This document shows, piece by piece, positions 35,716 to 44,582 of a stretch of 64,000 nucleotides of DNA (positions are counted from its first letter, which is position 1; each line of letters starts with the position of its first letter). The notes beneath the pieces are model-generated. The model was not told the DNA's origin, ran no database searches, and saw nothing but the letters and a program-made list of their open reading frames with translations. This stretch comes from Cryobacterium arcticum. Lineage in GTDB: Bacteria; Actinomycetota; Actinomycetes; Actinomycetales; Microbacteriaceae. The stretch is taken from NCBI RefSeq assembly GCF_003185895.1, contig NZ_QHLY01000012.1, forward strand, positions 1,825,844 through 1,889,843. Reading direction: 5' to 3'. The translations under genes and the position numbers were made by a program.

Positions 35716-36885
35716 TCAGCGGGCGGCGTGGGCGAGTTCGGCGGCCTTGGCGGCGCCCTCGTCCATGGTGGCGGCCAGCGTGACCAGCGGGTGGTTGGCC
35801 TCGTTGAGGATGCGGCGGCCTTCTTCGACGTTGTTGCCGTCGAGGCGCACGACCAGGGGCTTGTTGGCAGCGTCGCCGAGGGTGGCGAGCGCGCCGACGA
35901 TGCCGTGGGCGACGGCGTCGCAGGCGGTGATGCCGCCGAAGACGTTGACGAAGACGCTCTTGACCTGCGGGTCGCCGAGGATCACGTCGAGGCCGGCCGC
36001 CATGACCGCTGCGGATGCTCCGCCGCCGATGTCGAGGAAGTTGGCCGGCTTGACGCCGCCGAAGTCCTCTCCGGCGTACGCGACCACGTCGAGCGTGGAC
36101 ATGACCAGTCCGGCACCGTTGCCGATGATGCCGACCTCGCCGTCGAGCTTCACGTAGTTGAGGTCATTCTGCTTGGCCTTGGCCTCGAGCGGGTCGGCCG
36201 CGGCCTTGTCCTCGAGGGCGGCGTGGCCGGGGTGACGGAAGTCGGCGTTCTCGTCGATGGTGACCTTGCCGTCGAGGGCGATGATCTCGCCGTCTTCGGT
36301 GAGCACCAACGGGTTGACCTCGACCAGGGTGGCGTCCTCGCCGGCGAAGACGCTGTAGAGCTGCACGAAGACCGGGGCGACCTTGTCGACCAGCTCGGCC
36401 GGGAACTTCGCCTGCACGGCGATCTCCTTCGCCTTGGCGAGGTCGATGCCGGCGGTGGGGTCGATGGCCACGTAAGCCAGGGCATCGGGCTTCTCAACCG
36501 CGAGGACCTCGATCTCCACGCCGCCCTCGTAGCTGGCGAGCGAGAGGTAGGACCGGTTGGAGCGGTCCAGCAGCACGGAGAAGTAGAACTCCTGCTTGAT
36601 GCGGGCTCCCCCGGCGACCATCACCCGGTGCACGGTGTGCCCCTTGATGTCCAGGCCCAGGATGGCGCGCCCGGCGGCTTCGGCTTCATCCGGGGTCTTG
36701 GCAACCTTGACGCCGCCGGCCTTGCCGCGACCACCGACCTTCACCTGCGCCTTGACGACGACGACACCGCCGAGCTTCTCGGCTGCGGCGCGCGCCTCCT
36801 CGGGCGTGTCTGCGATGATGCCCGGCAGAACCGGAACTCCATACTGCTCAAACAGGTCTCTGGCCTGGTATTCGTAAAGATCCAC
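35716..36885 (-). CDS. sucC: SucC, succinyl-CoA synthetase beta subunit
   Basis: ATP-grasp subunit that binds nucleotide and succinate. With the GTG start at 36885 ([19 protein letters not shown]) the product has 389 residues, the normal length. [20 protein letters not shown] is the ATP-grasp start, and [20 protein letters not shown] is the conserved C-terminal block. GGAAGAG lies upstream of GTG; an ATG 105 bases further up would run through the promoter. Operon with sucD, terminated at 34761-34795. Confidence 0.96.
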   Translation of the reverse strand: MDLYEYQARDLFEQYGVPVLPGIIADTPEEARAAAEKLGGVVVVKAQVKVGGRGKAGGVKVAKTPDEAEAAGRAILGLDIKGHTVHRVMVAGGARIKQEFYFSVLLDRSNRSYLSLASYEGGVEIEVLAVEKPDALAYVAIDPTAGIDLAKAKEIAVQAKFPAELVDKVAPVFVQLYSVFAGEDATLVEVNPLVLTEDGEIIALDGKVTIDENADFRHPGHAALEDKAAADPLEAKAKQNDLNYVKLDGEVGIIGNGAGLVMSTLDVVAYAGEDFGGVKPANFLDIGGGASAAVMAAGLDVILGDPQVKSVFVNVFGGITACDAVAHGIVGALATLGDAANKPLVVRLDGNNVEEGRRILNEANHPLVTLAATMDEGAAKAAELAHAAR

Positions 36886-36953
36886 GCTGCTCTTCCAATC
36901 CGCGTCATAGCGTTCCGTGCATGGGGTGTGGGTGATCTGCCTCCCCGGCGCGA

Positions 36954-36975
36954 AAACTAGCTCGACGTCGAGAGA
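36954..36975 (-). promoter_or_regulatory. sucC promoter region with operator-like palindrome
   Basis: GCTCGACGTCGAGAGA (36960-36975) contains the perfect palindrome CTCGACGTCGAG and resembles the icd site. TAGTTT on the minus strand (36954-36959) is a possible -10 box beside it. No -35 match stands out. A shared TCA-cycle regulator is inferred. Confidence 0.4.
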
Positions 36976-37036
36976 TACTGACCATCTCAAACTCTACCTT
37001 CTCAGATGAACGCCTGAGTGTGCGCCGCGACGGCCG

Positions 37037-37042
37037 TACGCT
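37037..37042 (+). promoter_or_regulatory. -10 box of the DUF3054 gene, leaderless spacing
   Basis: TACGCT, then GGGAGC (six bases), then ATG 37049. GGGAG is too close to the ATG to be a normal ribosome site. Confidence 0.4.
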
Positions 37043-37048
37043 GGGAGC

Positions 37049-37453
37049 ATGCAGTCTCGCCGCGTCAGCCCCGCCGTCATCGCGTTCGCGGGCGGCCTCG
37101 ACGCGGCCCTGCTACTCCTGTTCGTTCTGATCGGCCGGGCCAGTCACGGCGAGAGCCTGCTGGGAGTGCTGACCACCTGGTGGCCGTTCCTGGCGGGGCT
37201 GGCGGTGGGCTGGCTGGTGACGCGGGCGTGGCGGGAACCGCTCGGCATCCGCTGGACCGGTCTGGGCATCGTGGCCGTCACCGTGCTGGTGGGCCTGCTT
37301 CTGCGGGTCGTCAGCGGTCAGGGCGTGCAGCTGAGTTTCGTGATCGTGACGATCGCGGTGATCGCTGTGTTCCTGCTCGGCTGGCGCGCCATCGGCGTGC
37401 TCGTGCGGCGTCTGCGCCGACGGAGTGGACCCACGCTCGAACGGGCACGCTAG
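37049..37453 (+). CDS. DUF3054 membrane protein
   Basis: A 134-residue protein with four membrane helices. GGLDAALLLLFVLIGRASH near the start, LTTWWPFLAGLAVGWLVTRA and REPLGIRWTGLGIV are the DUF3054 pattern common in actinobacteria. The function is unknown. It ends six bases before the convergent acidic-protein gene. Confidence 0.85.
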   Translation: MQSRRVSPAVIAFAGGLDAALLLLFVLIGRASHGESLLGVLTTWWPFLAGLAVGWLVTRAWREPLGIRWTGLGIVAVTVLVGLLLRVVSGQGVQLSFVIVTIAVIAVFLLGWRAIGVLVRRLRRRSGPTLERAR

Positions 37454-37459
37454 CTGCGA

Positions 37460-37762
37460 CTACCGGTCGAGCTCGTCGATGTCGTCGTCATCGTCGAGGT
37501 CGACCAGCCGGTTGTCGGCGTCGTCACCCCACTCGTCGGTCACGGTTTCCTCTGCACCGGAGTCGTCGGCGAGCAGGTCGTCGATGTTCTCGGCGTCGAA
37601 TTCCGAGGCCTCGGCGGCCACCTCGTCATCGGGGTCGATGGTGTAGCCGGGGTCGTCCTCGGCGAGCAGGTCGTCGTCGGGAATATCGAGGTCGTCCACC
37701 GTGCGCTTGTCGTTGACGGCATCGGGGTCGAGCGGCCAGAGGCCGCCGGAGTTCTGGGTCAT
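37460..37762 (-). CDS. Small highly acidic protein of unknown function
   Basis: A 100-residue product in which about 40 residues are Asp or Glu and almost none are Lys; it ends in a run of five Asp followed by IDELDR. There is no membrane or signal segment. ATG 37762 is preceded by GGAGGCTCGATC, a strong ribosome site, which supports it as a real gene. I recognise no family; such proteins may be disordered or act as ion-binding or nucleic-acid mimics. Confidence 0.72.
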   Translation of the reverse strand: MTQNSGGLWPLDPDAVNDKRTVDDLDIPDDDLLAEDDPGYTIDPDDEVAAEASEFDAENIDDLLADDSGAEETVTDEWGDDADNRLVDLDDDDDIDELDR

Positions 37763-37943
37763 GATCGAGCCTCCTTCGGGCGTGCGCCTGGGCTGGAACG
37801 CGCTAACTGGGTGGGCCGGGCCGGTGCGGTGCCGGCCTCAGTGGGTGACACCGTACCTGCGTCCGGGGTCGACGACAAGGCGGCCCGGGAGCTTTCTCAC
37901 GGTCAGTTCCTGAGGCACCGGCGAGCCGGTCAGACCGGTCGGG

Positions 37944-39050
37944 TCAGCCCGGCAGGGCCTCTCGCCGGCGGGCCGCGCGGGCCAGTCCGGCGCGGGTGAC
38001 GACCACGATCACCAGGGCGACCGCACCGCCCAGCGCGGTCTCCACCACCCGGTCCACGAGCAGCACAGACACGGGCGCCGGGCTGCCCAGGTGCGACACC
38101 GTCAGCGCCAGCGGGGTGATGAACAACAGGGCAGCGCCGTAGTGCCGGCCGACCAGGATCTCCGCTCCGAACTGGCCGATCGCGATGGTGAGGATGAGTA
38201 CCCAGATCGGCGGCCCCGGCAGCAGGATCAGCGCCGTGAGCACCACCCCGGCCGCGGTGCCGAAGATGCGGTGGAAGGCACGGGAGGTGGAGTGCCGGGC
38301 GCCGGGCGGCGGTAGCACCGCGACCACGCTCACCACGGCCCAATACGGATGCCCGATGCCCACCAGGATCGCCAGCCCACCGGCGACGACGACGCCCACC
38401 AGCATCTGCGCGATCGACAGCCACACCCGGCCGTCGCGGTAGGCCACCAGATTCACCCGGGGCTGCCGGGGCAGCTGCTTGAACATCGGTGCACTGCGTT
38501 CGGGTGCGGCCCGGCGCAGCAGCCACCCCGACATGGTCACGAGCCAGGCGAAGCCGGCCCCGGCCAGCCCCACCAACAGCCGCGGCAGCACCTGGTCGGG
38601 TTCGGTGGGCACCTGCGCGCACACCGTGTAGGCGAAGACGAAGAACAACGGCGTGCCCGGGAACAGGCCCATGGTGCTGATCAGCAGCACCCCGACCACG
38701 ATCAGCAGCATCAGGCCGAGCGTGAGCAGCGCCAACGGGGCTCCGAGGGCGGCCATCACGAGACCGAAGGCGATGCTGCCGAGCATCCCGACGGCCGCGA
38801 CGCTCACCGACCGCGCCCGCAACCGGTACGGCTCACTGCGTCCGAACAGCGCCGTCATGCCGCCGAAGGTGGCGTAGACCGCCAGGTCGACGCGGCCGAT
38901 GACGACCAGCACGATGAGCGGAACCACCATGGCCAGGGTCGCCCGGCTGGCGACCTCCAGATCGAGGGCACGCAGAGACCGCGCCCACTGCCTCAGGCTT
39001 TCGGGGCGGGAACCGTCGAGGGCGGAGTCGTCGTCTGGTGCCCTGGTCAC
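37944..39050 (-). CDS. FUSC-family inner-membrane protein
   Basis: A 368-residue protein with two groups of membrane helices around a short soluble section. VDLAVYATFGGMTALFGRSE near residue 55, then the second cluster with YWAVVSVVAVLPP and TSRAFHRIFGTAAGVVLTAL, are the paired half motifs of the FUSC/aromatic-acid-exporter (AaeB/YccS-like) family. GTG 39050 overlaps the pcrA stop as GTGA, so it is translationally coupled to the helicase gene. Substrate unknown. Confidence 0.85.
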   Translation of the reverse strand: MTRAPDDDSALDGSRPESLRQWARSLRALDLEVASRATLAMVVPLIVLVVIGRVDLAVYATFGGMTALFGRSEPYRLRARSVSVAAVGMLGSIAFGLVMAALGAPLALLTLGLMLLIVVGVLLISTMGLFPGTPLFFVFAYTVCAQVPTEPDQVLPRLLVGLAGAGFAWLVTMSGWLLRRAAPERSAPMFKQLPRQPRVNLVAYRDGRVWLSIAQMLVGVVVAGGLAILVGIGHPYWAVVSVVAVLPPPGARHSTSRAFHRIFGTAAGVVLTALILLPGPPIWVLILTIAIGQFGAEILVGRHYGAALLFITPLALTVSHLGSPAPVSVLLVDRVVETALGGAVALVIVVVTRAGLARAARRREALPG

Positions 39051-41515
39051 TCGATTTTCTCGATCGGCGCGATCTTGATCAGGAGCTTCTTCGCCCCGCT
39101 GGTGTCGAACTGCACATGCGCGATGCGCTTGGTGCCCTCGCCGGTGACCTGGTTCACCCTGCCGTCGCCGAAGTCGACGTGCCGGATGCGGTCGCCAGGG
39201 TTCAGGGTGAGGTCGCCGTTGTCGCGCACCTGCGCGGTGACCCGGTTGGCCCACTCGGTCTTCGGTTTGGGCGCCGGCGGCAGCTGCCCGGGGGTGCCGC
39301 TGCGGCTGCCGAACCCGCCGCCGCCCGGCCGCGCATTGAGCGCGCGCGACTGGGTGCCGCCGCGGGAGTTGGCCATGCCGGGTGACTGCTTCCAGTCGAT
39401 CAGGTCGGCCGGGATCTCCTGCAGGTAACGGCTGGGCATGGCCACGTTCACGTCGCCGAACTGGGCCCTGGTCATCGCCAGCGACAGGTAGAGACGCTGC
39501 CTGGCCCTGGTGATGCCCACGTAGAACAGGCGCCGTTCCTCGGCGGGGCCGCCGGGCTCGCCGGCCGACATCTGGTGCGGCAGCAGGCCTTCCTCGATAC
39601 CCGTAAGGAACACCGCCTCGTACTCGAGGCCTTTGGCGGTGTGCAGCGTCATCAGCGACACCGTGCCGGAAGCGTCGTCGAGGTCGTCGGCGGCGGCGAC
39701 GAGCGACACCTGGGTGAGGAAGTCGACGAGGCCGGCGTCGGGGTTCTCCCGGTTGAAGTCCTTGGTCTGGGCGACGAGCTCCTCGATGTTCTCCGCCCGC
39801 ACCTCGTCTTGCGCGTCGCGGCTGCCGCGCAGCACGGCCAGTAGGCCGCTGCCGTCGAGCAGGTAGGTGAGCAGGTCGCTGACGTTGGCGGGGCCCGCGG
39901 GGTTCTGCGGGTCCATCATCAGTGCGGCCGAGTCCAGCAGGGTGGCCAGCTTCAGAATGGCGCCGGTCACCTTCGGGCCGAGGCCGAGCCCGCCGGAGTC
40001 GCGCATGGCCTGGCGGAACGAGATGCCGTTGGTTTCGGCGAAGCTGCCCAGCTGGGTTTCGGTGGCGGGGCCGATGCCGCGCTTGGGGGTGTTCAGGATG
40101 CGGCGAAGCGCCAGTTCGTCTTGCGGGTTGGCGACCGCGATCAGGTAGGCCAACGCATCCTTGATCTCGGCGCGCTCATAGAACTTGGTGCCGCCGACGA
40201 CCCGGTACGGCACCGCGGCGCGTACCAGAATCTCTTCCAGTGCACGGGTCTGCGCGTTGGTGCGGTAGAACACCGCCATGTCGCGGTAGGCCATTCCCTT
40301 GCGGTGCAGGGCCTCCACCTCGTCGGCCACGAACTGGGCTTCGTCGTGCCCGTTGTAGGCGGTGTAGCCCACGATCTTCTCGCCGTCGCCGCCGGCGCTC
40401 CACAGCCGCTTCTCCCGGCGGTCGAAGTTGTTGCCGATCACGGCGTTCGCGGCCGAGAGGATGTTCTGGGTGGAGCGGTAGTTCTGCTCGAGCAGGATCA
40501 CCTTGGTGCCGGGGAAGTCCCGCTCGAACTCGGTGATGTTGCGGCTGGAGGCGCCGCGGAACGCGTAGATCGACTGGTCGGAGTCGCCCACCACGGTCAG
40601 TGACGCGCCGGGGATCCTGCCGGTGGCGTCCTGCAGATTCTTGACGTGCAGGCCCTGGTCTTCCATGTCGTCGGCTAGTTCAGCCTCGACCGGGCGGGTG
40701 AGCTCGCGCACCAGGGCGTACTGGGCGTGGTTGGTGTCCTGGTATTCGTCGACCAGGATGTGCCGGAACCTGCGCCGGTACAGCGCCGCGACCTTGGGGA
40801 AGGCGCGGAACAGGAACACCGTCTCGCCGATCAGGTCGTCGAAGTCCAGGGCGCTGGCTTCGCGCAGCCGTCTGGTGTACTGGCGGAAGATCTCGACGAA
40901 CATGACCTCCTGCGGGTCGCTCATGTTCGCGTTGCGGGCGTAGGAATCGACATCCGCCAGCTCGTTCTTGAGCTTGGAGATCTTGGACGCCACGTTGCCC
41001 GGGGTGAAGCCCATGGTGTCGGCGTCGAGCTGCTTGATGATGCGCTTGATGGTGACCTTGGTGTCGGCCGAGTCGTAGATGCTGAAGTTGGTGGACAAGC
41101 CCGCGCTCTCGGCCTCGCGGCGCAGGATGCGCACGCAGGAGGAGTGGAAGGTGCTGATCCACATGCCGTCGGACGCCTGGCCGAGGAGCCCGCGCACGCG
41201 CTCCCGCATCTCGGCGGCGGCCTTGTTGGTGAACGTGATCGCGAGGATCTGGCTGGGCCAGGCTTCCCGGCTCTCGATCAGCCCGGCGACCCGGCGGGTG
41301 AGCACGCTGGTCTTGCCGGAGCCGGCGCCGGCGACGATGAGCAGGGCCGGGCCGCGGTATTTGACCGCTTCGAGCTGCTGCGGGTTGAGGCCGTCGAACA
41401 GGGGGCTCTGCGGCCCGTCCGGTCCGGCGTCGGGGCCGGCACGGCCGTCGAGGATGATCGGGGTCGCCGACGACCTGGTAGCGGGGGTGTTGGGCAGGTC
41501 TGAAGACAAAGTCAT
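39047..41515 (-). CDS. pcrA: PcrA/UvrD, superfamily 1 DNA helicase
   Basis: A 3'-5' helicase of DNA repair and replication-fork maintenance. The 822-residue product shows all SF1A motifs: Q-motif LNPQQLEAV, Walker A AGAGSGKTS (62-70), Ia FTNKAAAEMRERV, Walker B ILVDEYQDTN, III VVGDSDQSIYAFRGA, IV QNYRSTQNI, V SLMTLHTAKGLE and VI FYVGITRARQ. The C-terminus has a Gly/Arg/Pro linker and the Tudor-like RNAP-contact fold PGDRIRHVDFGDGRV found in UvrD1/PcrA. ATG 41515 is 46 bases past the glpQ stop. FUSC follows with a four-base overlap. Confidence 0.96.
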   Translation of the reverse strand: MTLSSDLPNTPATRSSATPIILDGRAGPDAGPDGPQSPLFDGLNPQQLEAVKYRGPALLIVAGAGSGKTSVLTRRVAGLIESREAWPSQILAITFTNKAAAEMRERVRGLLGQASDGMWISTFHSSCVRILRREAESAGLSTNFSIYDSADTKVTIKRIIKQLDADTMGFTPGNVASKISKLKNELADVDSYARNANMSDPQEVMFVEIFRQYTRRLREASALDFDDLIGETVFLFRAFPKVAALYRRRFRHILVDEYQDTNHAQYALVRELTRPVEAELADDMEDQGLHVKNLQDATGRIPGASLTVVGDSDQSIYAFRGASSRNITEFERDFPGTKVILLEQNYRSTQNILSAANAVIGNNFDRREKRLWSAGGDGEKIVGYTAYNGHDEAQFVADEVEALHRKGMAYRDMAVFYRTNAQTRALEEILVRAAVPYRVVGGTKFYERAEIKDALAYLIAVANPQDELALRRILNTPKRGIGPATETQLGSFAETNGISFRQAMRDSGGLGLGPKVTGAILKLATLLDSAALMMDPQNPAGPANVSDLLTYLLDGSGLLAVLRGSRDAQDEVRAENIEELVAQTKDFNRENPDAGLVDFLTQVSLVAAADDLDDASGTVSLMTLHTAKGLEYEAVFLTGIEEGLLPHQMSAGEPGGPAEERRLFYVGITRARQRLYLSLAMTRAQFGDVNVAMPSRYLQEIPADLIDWKQSPGMANSRGGTQSRALNARPGGGGFGSRSGTPGQLPPAPKPKTEWANRVTAQVRDNGDLTLNPGDRIRHVDFGDGRVNQVTGEGTKRIAHVQFDTSGAKKLLIKIAPIEKIE

Positions 41516-41560
41516 GGCCAGCCAATTCTAGGCGCAGCGGCTGACATCCACGCCCGACGG

Positions 41561-42598
41561 TCAGGCCGGGTAGAGCGGGTTCGGCAGTCCGGCCGGTAGG
41601 CCGTCCCGCACGAACACGGCCAGGTCGGGGTGGTCGGCGAAGACCCCGTCGATGCCGGTGTCCATGATGGTGCGGAACTCGGCTTGCCAGTTGCCGATGT
41701 CGGCCTTGCGGGCGCCGACCCGGAAGCTCGCGGCCAGGAACCGGTTCTCCGGCCGCAGCGTCCAGGTGTAGATCTCCAGGCCGGCGGCGTGGGCGGAGTC
41801 GACGAGGTCGGAGGCGCCGTCGACAGTGCCCTCGGCATCCGTGTTGAGGATGAGGGATTTGGGCACGCTGATGCCGTCGATCTGGTGGCCGAGTTGGTAC
41901 AGGGCCAGATCGGACAGGTAGGACGCGTACGGAGTGGCGCGGTCGCCGAACCTGGCGACGAGATCGGCCGGGGCGCCTGCAGCCTCGAGCAGGAACACCA
42001 GGCTGCCGAAGATACCGCGAGCGTGCACCTGGGCGAGCACGGTCAGTTCGAAGCTCTCGACGGTGAGCCGGCCCTCCCCCGTGTTCCAGCCGGCCTCGTT
42101 GACCTCCGCGGCGAAGAGCTCGTCGAGCGGCAGCCCGATCGATTCGAAGTAGGTGGCGTGCTTGATCTCGGCAACGATGCTCAGTTCCCGGTCGAGCGGA
42201 GCCTCGGTCAGGTCGACGAGGCGGAACAGGTCGCGCAGCCGCATGATCGGGAACTGGCCGTCGAAGCTGGCGCTCATGCCGCGCAGCGCCGGGATGCGCT
42301 CCCGAGCCCGCAGCGTGGACAGTTCGGCCCAGGTGAAGTCCTCGGTGAACCAGCCGGTGAGGGCCTGTCCGTCGATGACCTTCTCGACCCGGCGATCCGC
42401 GAACTCGGCGTGCTCGGCCACATCCGTGGTGCCGGAGATCTCGTTCTCGTGCCGCACCACCAGAACCCCGTCCTGGGTGGCGACGATGTCGGGCTCCACC
42501 GCATCGGCGCCGAGTGCGAAGGCGAGTCGGTAGGCGGCTTCCGTGTGCTCCGGCCGGTAGCCGCTGGCTCCGCGATGGCCGATCACCAGTGGTTTCAT
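41561..42598 (-). CDS. glpQ: Glycerophosphodiester phosphodiesterase
   Basis: Hydrolyses glycerophosphodiesters to glycerol-3-phosphate and an alcohol. The 345-residue product carries VIGHRGASGYRPEHT (5-19) with the catalytic His and Arg, AVEPDIVATQDGVLVVRHE with the metal-binding Glu/Asp and second His, IVAEIKHATY, and DGVFADHPDL at the C-terminus. No signal peptide, so it acts in the cytoplasm. The length is the longer GlpQ type. ATG 42598 has TAACCT six bases upstream. glpD, further on, would use the glycerol-3-phosphate produced. Confidence 0.92.
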   Translation of the reverse strand: MKPLVIGHRGASGYRPEHTEAAYRLAFALGADAVEPDIVATQDGVLVVRHENEISGTTDVAEHAEFADRRVEKVIDGQALTGWFTEDFTWAELSTLRARERIPALRGMSASFDGQFPIMRLRDLFRLVDLTEAPLDRELSIVAEIKHATYFESIGLPLDELFAAEVNEAGWNTGEGRLTVESFELTVLAQVHARGIFGSLVFLLEAAGAPADLVARFGDRATPYASYLSDLALYQLGHQIDGISVPKSLILNTDAEGTVDGASDLVDSAHAAGLEIYTWTLRPENRFLAASFRVGARKADIGNWQAEFRTIMDTGIDGVFADHPDLAVFVRDGLPAGLPNPLYPA

Positions 42599-42604
42599 GT
42601 CCCA

Positions 42605-42610
42605 AGGTTA
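42605..42610 (-). promoter_or_regulatory. -10 box of glpQ, leaderless spacing
   Basis: TAACCT on the minus strand, six bases before ATG 42598; no ribosome site. Confidence 0.45.
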
Positions 42611-42636
42611 GCCGCGGGCTGAGAGAATCGGGGGTT

Positions 42637-43179
42637 ATGGCCCCCTGGATCGACCCGACCCCGCGCGTGCGCTGGGGCGACGCCCGATGGCGGTACGTCG
42701 TTGGCCTGGTCACGATCGTGCTCGGCGCGGCCGCGACGAACCTGACCAGCACTTTCAGCCTCTGGTTCCTGCTCATCGGCCCGTGCGTGCAGCTGCTGGG
42801 CTGGCTGATCCTGCCCGGCGCGCTCTGGCGTCGGCTGGCGGTGCTGCTTCCCTGCCTGCTGGGCGCGCTGGTCCTCCTGGCCGGCCCCGATTTTGTGGGC
42901 GCGTACGCGGCGTTGCTGGCCGGATGGCTGTTCGCCCGGCACCGGCCGCTGCTGAGCTACCTGGCCGTGCTGCCGGTGATCGTGCTCAGCTTCGTGCTCA
43001 AGGCCGCGCTGAACGAATACGGCCAGAACTGGATCGGACTGCTCAGCGGTGCCCTGCTCACGGTGGCCTGCGCCTGGCTGGGCTGGGGCCTCGCGGTGTG
43101 GCGGCGGCGACAGATCGCGGCCTGGCGGGTGCGCCGGGCCCTGCGAGGCCGGCATGCGATGGCGCCCGATCGACCCTGA
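42637..43179 (+). CDS. Membrane protein of unknown function
   Basis: A 180-residue protein with about five membrane helices between residues 20 and 150 and a basic C-terminal tail rich in Arg. The pattern TSTFSLWFLLIGPCVQLLGW followed by LILPGALWRRL and YAALLAGWLFARHRPLLSYL recurs in actinobacterial hypothetical proteins, but I know no function. ATG 42637 is used; the upstream region is shared with divergent glpQ in only 38 bases. Confidence 0.75.
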   Translation: MAPWIDPTPRVRWGDARWRYVVGLVTIVLGAAATNLTSTFSLWFLLIGPCVQLLGWLILPGALWRRLAVLLPCLLGALVLLAGPDFVGAYAALLAGWLFARHRPLLSYLAVLPVIVLSFVLKAALNEYGQNWIGLLSGALLTVACAWLGWGLAVWRRRQIAAWRVRRALRGRHAMAPDRP

Positions 43180-43222
43180 GTAGACTCTCAGCAAACTACG
43201 GGTTGGTCCAGTAGATTTGAGG

Positions 43223-43238
43223 CACGCAATATTGCGTG
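43223..43238. promoter_or_regulatory. Perfect 16-bp palindrome before the BI-1 gene
   Basis: CACGCAATATTGCGTG, a gapless perfect palindrome, 52 bases upstream of the ATG. TAGATT at 43212-43217 could be a -10 box, which would put the palindrome over the start point. It is an operator candidate. Confidence 0.5.
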
Positions 43239-43289
43239 AACGACCTCTGTGACGCATCCCTCCACCCAGCTGATTGTTAGGCAGGAACC

Positions 43290-44105
43290 ATGGCTACCTC
43301 CAACCCCGCATTTAGAAACGCCGCGTTCGGCGCTCCCGGCGCCGTTGCCTCGACCAAGGTGCTCTCCGACAATGACCTGCAGGCGTTGTACAACGCGCCG
43401 TCGGCAGGTTCGCAGGACACCGACCGGATGACGTACGAAGACACCATCGGCAAGACCGTGCTGTGCTTCGTTCTCTTGCTCGCCGCCGCAGCCACCGCCT
43501 GGGTGCTCACCCCGGTGATGCCGTTCCTGCTCATCCTGGGCGCGATCGGCGGGCTCGTGCTCGGCCTGGTGAACGCGTTCAAGAAGGAGCCGTCGCCGCC
43601 CCTGATCCTGGCCTACGCCGCGCTCGAGGGCCTGTTCGTCGGTGGCATCTCCCGCGTCTTCGAGCAGATCTACCCCGGTGTGGTCGTTCAGGCCGTCATC
43701 GCCACCCTCGTGGTGGTCGGTGTCACCCTGGCGCTGTTCACCAGCGGCAAGATCCGCGCGTCGAAGAAGGCCACCAAGGTCTTCCTCATCGCGATGATCG
43801 GCTACGCGGTGTTCTCCCTCGTCAACGTGGGCATGATGCTCTTCGGCGCCACCGACGGCGCGTTCGGCATGCGCAGCGGCAGCATCGAGATCGCCGGCTT
43901 CGAGATCAAGCTCGGCCTGGTCATCGGCATCCTCGCGGTTCTCATGGCCGCGTACTCCCTGGTCCTGGACTTCGACTTCATCCAGAAGGGCGTGAACAAC
44001 CGCGCTCCCCGCAAGTTCGGCTGGAGCGGCGCCTTCGGCATCATGGTCACCGTGGTGTGGCTCTACGTGGAGCTGCTGCGCATCTTCGCGATCGCCCGCG
44101 AGTAG
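43290..44105 (+). CDS. Bax inhibitor-1/YccA family membrane protein
   Basis: A 271-residue protein. Residues 1-50 are hydrophilic, then seven helices follow with the family landmarks YEDTIGKTVLCFVLLLAAAA, EGLFVGGISRVFE, and the C-terminal block SLVLDFDFIQKGVNNRAP with the Asp pair that in BsYetJ forms a pH-sensitive Ca2+ gate. Probable role: calcium leak or membrane-stress protein. ATG 43290 follows AGGAACC. Transcribed alone and closed by a strong terminator. Confidence 0.92.
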   Translation: MATSNPAFRNAAFGAPGAVASTKVLSDNDLQALYNAPSAGSQDTDRMTYEDTIGKTVLCFVLLLAAAATAWVLTPVMPFLLILGAIGGLVLGLVNAFKKEPSPPLILAYAALEGLFVGGISRVFEQIYPGVVVQAVIATLVVVGVTLALFTSGKIRASKKATKVFLIAMIGYAVFSLVNVGMMLFGATDGAFGMRSGSIEIAGFEIKLGLVIGILAVLMAAYSLVLDFDFIQKGVNNRAPRKFGWSGAFGIMVTVVWLYVELLRIFAIARE

Positions 44106-44144
44106 CGGCCTCCGGCGCTCAAGCGCCACCCCGCACGACCCCGA

Positions 44145-44177
44145 GAGGGCCGGCCCACCACGGGCCGGCCCTCTTTT
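44145..44177 (+). terminator. Rho-independent terminator after the BI-1 gene
   Basis: GAGGGCCGGCCC (44145-44156) pairs with GGGCCGGCCCTC (44162-44173), a 12-bp stem, then TTTT. Confidence 0.94.
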
Positions 44178-44249
44178 CGTACGCGGCGGGCACGGCGCCG
44201 TTCCGTAGCGGCGCGCCGTCACCTCGCCGGCACCGCCATCCGAGCTGCG

Positions 44250-44471
44250 CGGGTGCCGCGCCGCTTCGCGGGTGGCCCGCAGCCCGCGCAACGGCGCCCG
44301 ACCCGCGCACCTGCATCCGCCCCCCACGTCGAGCGGATGCCGCCGCGCGAGACGCTCCCTCTGGCTGGCCTCGCCGCGCCGGCCGCGCCCGTCGCCACCA
44401 GTCAAGGTGCACGGGTGCCGCGCCGCTTCGCGGGTGGCGCGCAGCCCGCGCAACGGCGCCAGACCCGCGCA
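44250..44471. repeat. Pair of 60-bp direct repeats in the gap before guaA
   Basis: Copies at 44250-44309 and 44412-44471 differ at two of 60 positions and start CGGGTGCCGCGCCGCTTCGC. The 102 bases between them, and the rest of 44178-44518, show no supported gene. Frames on both strands stay open because of extreme GC, giving Arg/Ala-rich products that look spurious. Confidence 0.85.
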
Positions 44472-44523
44472 ACGGCGGATGAGGTGCCCGGCGCCGCCAC
44501 CAGACCGCGCCCCCGCTTAACGA

Positions 44524-44558
44524 CGGAAGCACCCGGCCACGAGGGCAGGGTGCTTCCG
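44524..44558 (-). terminator. Terminator hairpin after guaA
   Basis: Stem CGGAAGCACCC/GGGTGCTTCCG (11 bp), 13-base loop, 25 bases past the guaA stop; followed on the minus strand by TCGTT, a weak U-tract. Confidence 0.7.
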
Positions 44559-44582
44559 GCGACTACGGGAGCGGCTCGGGGC

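Noticed and set aside
44178..44518. Arg/Ala-rich open frames over the 60-bp repeats
   Set aside because: Frames are open on both strands because of very high GC; no start with ribosome site, no domain, and they lie between two terminators.
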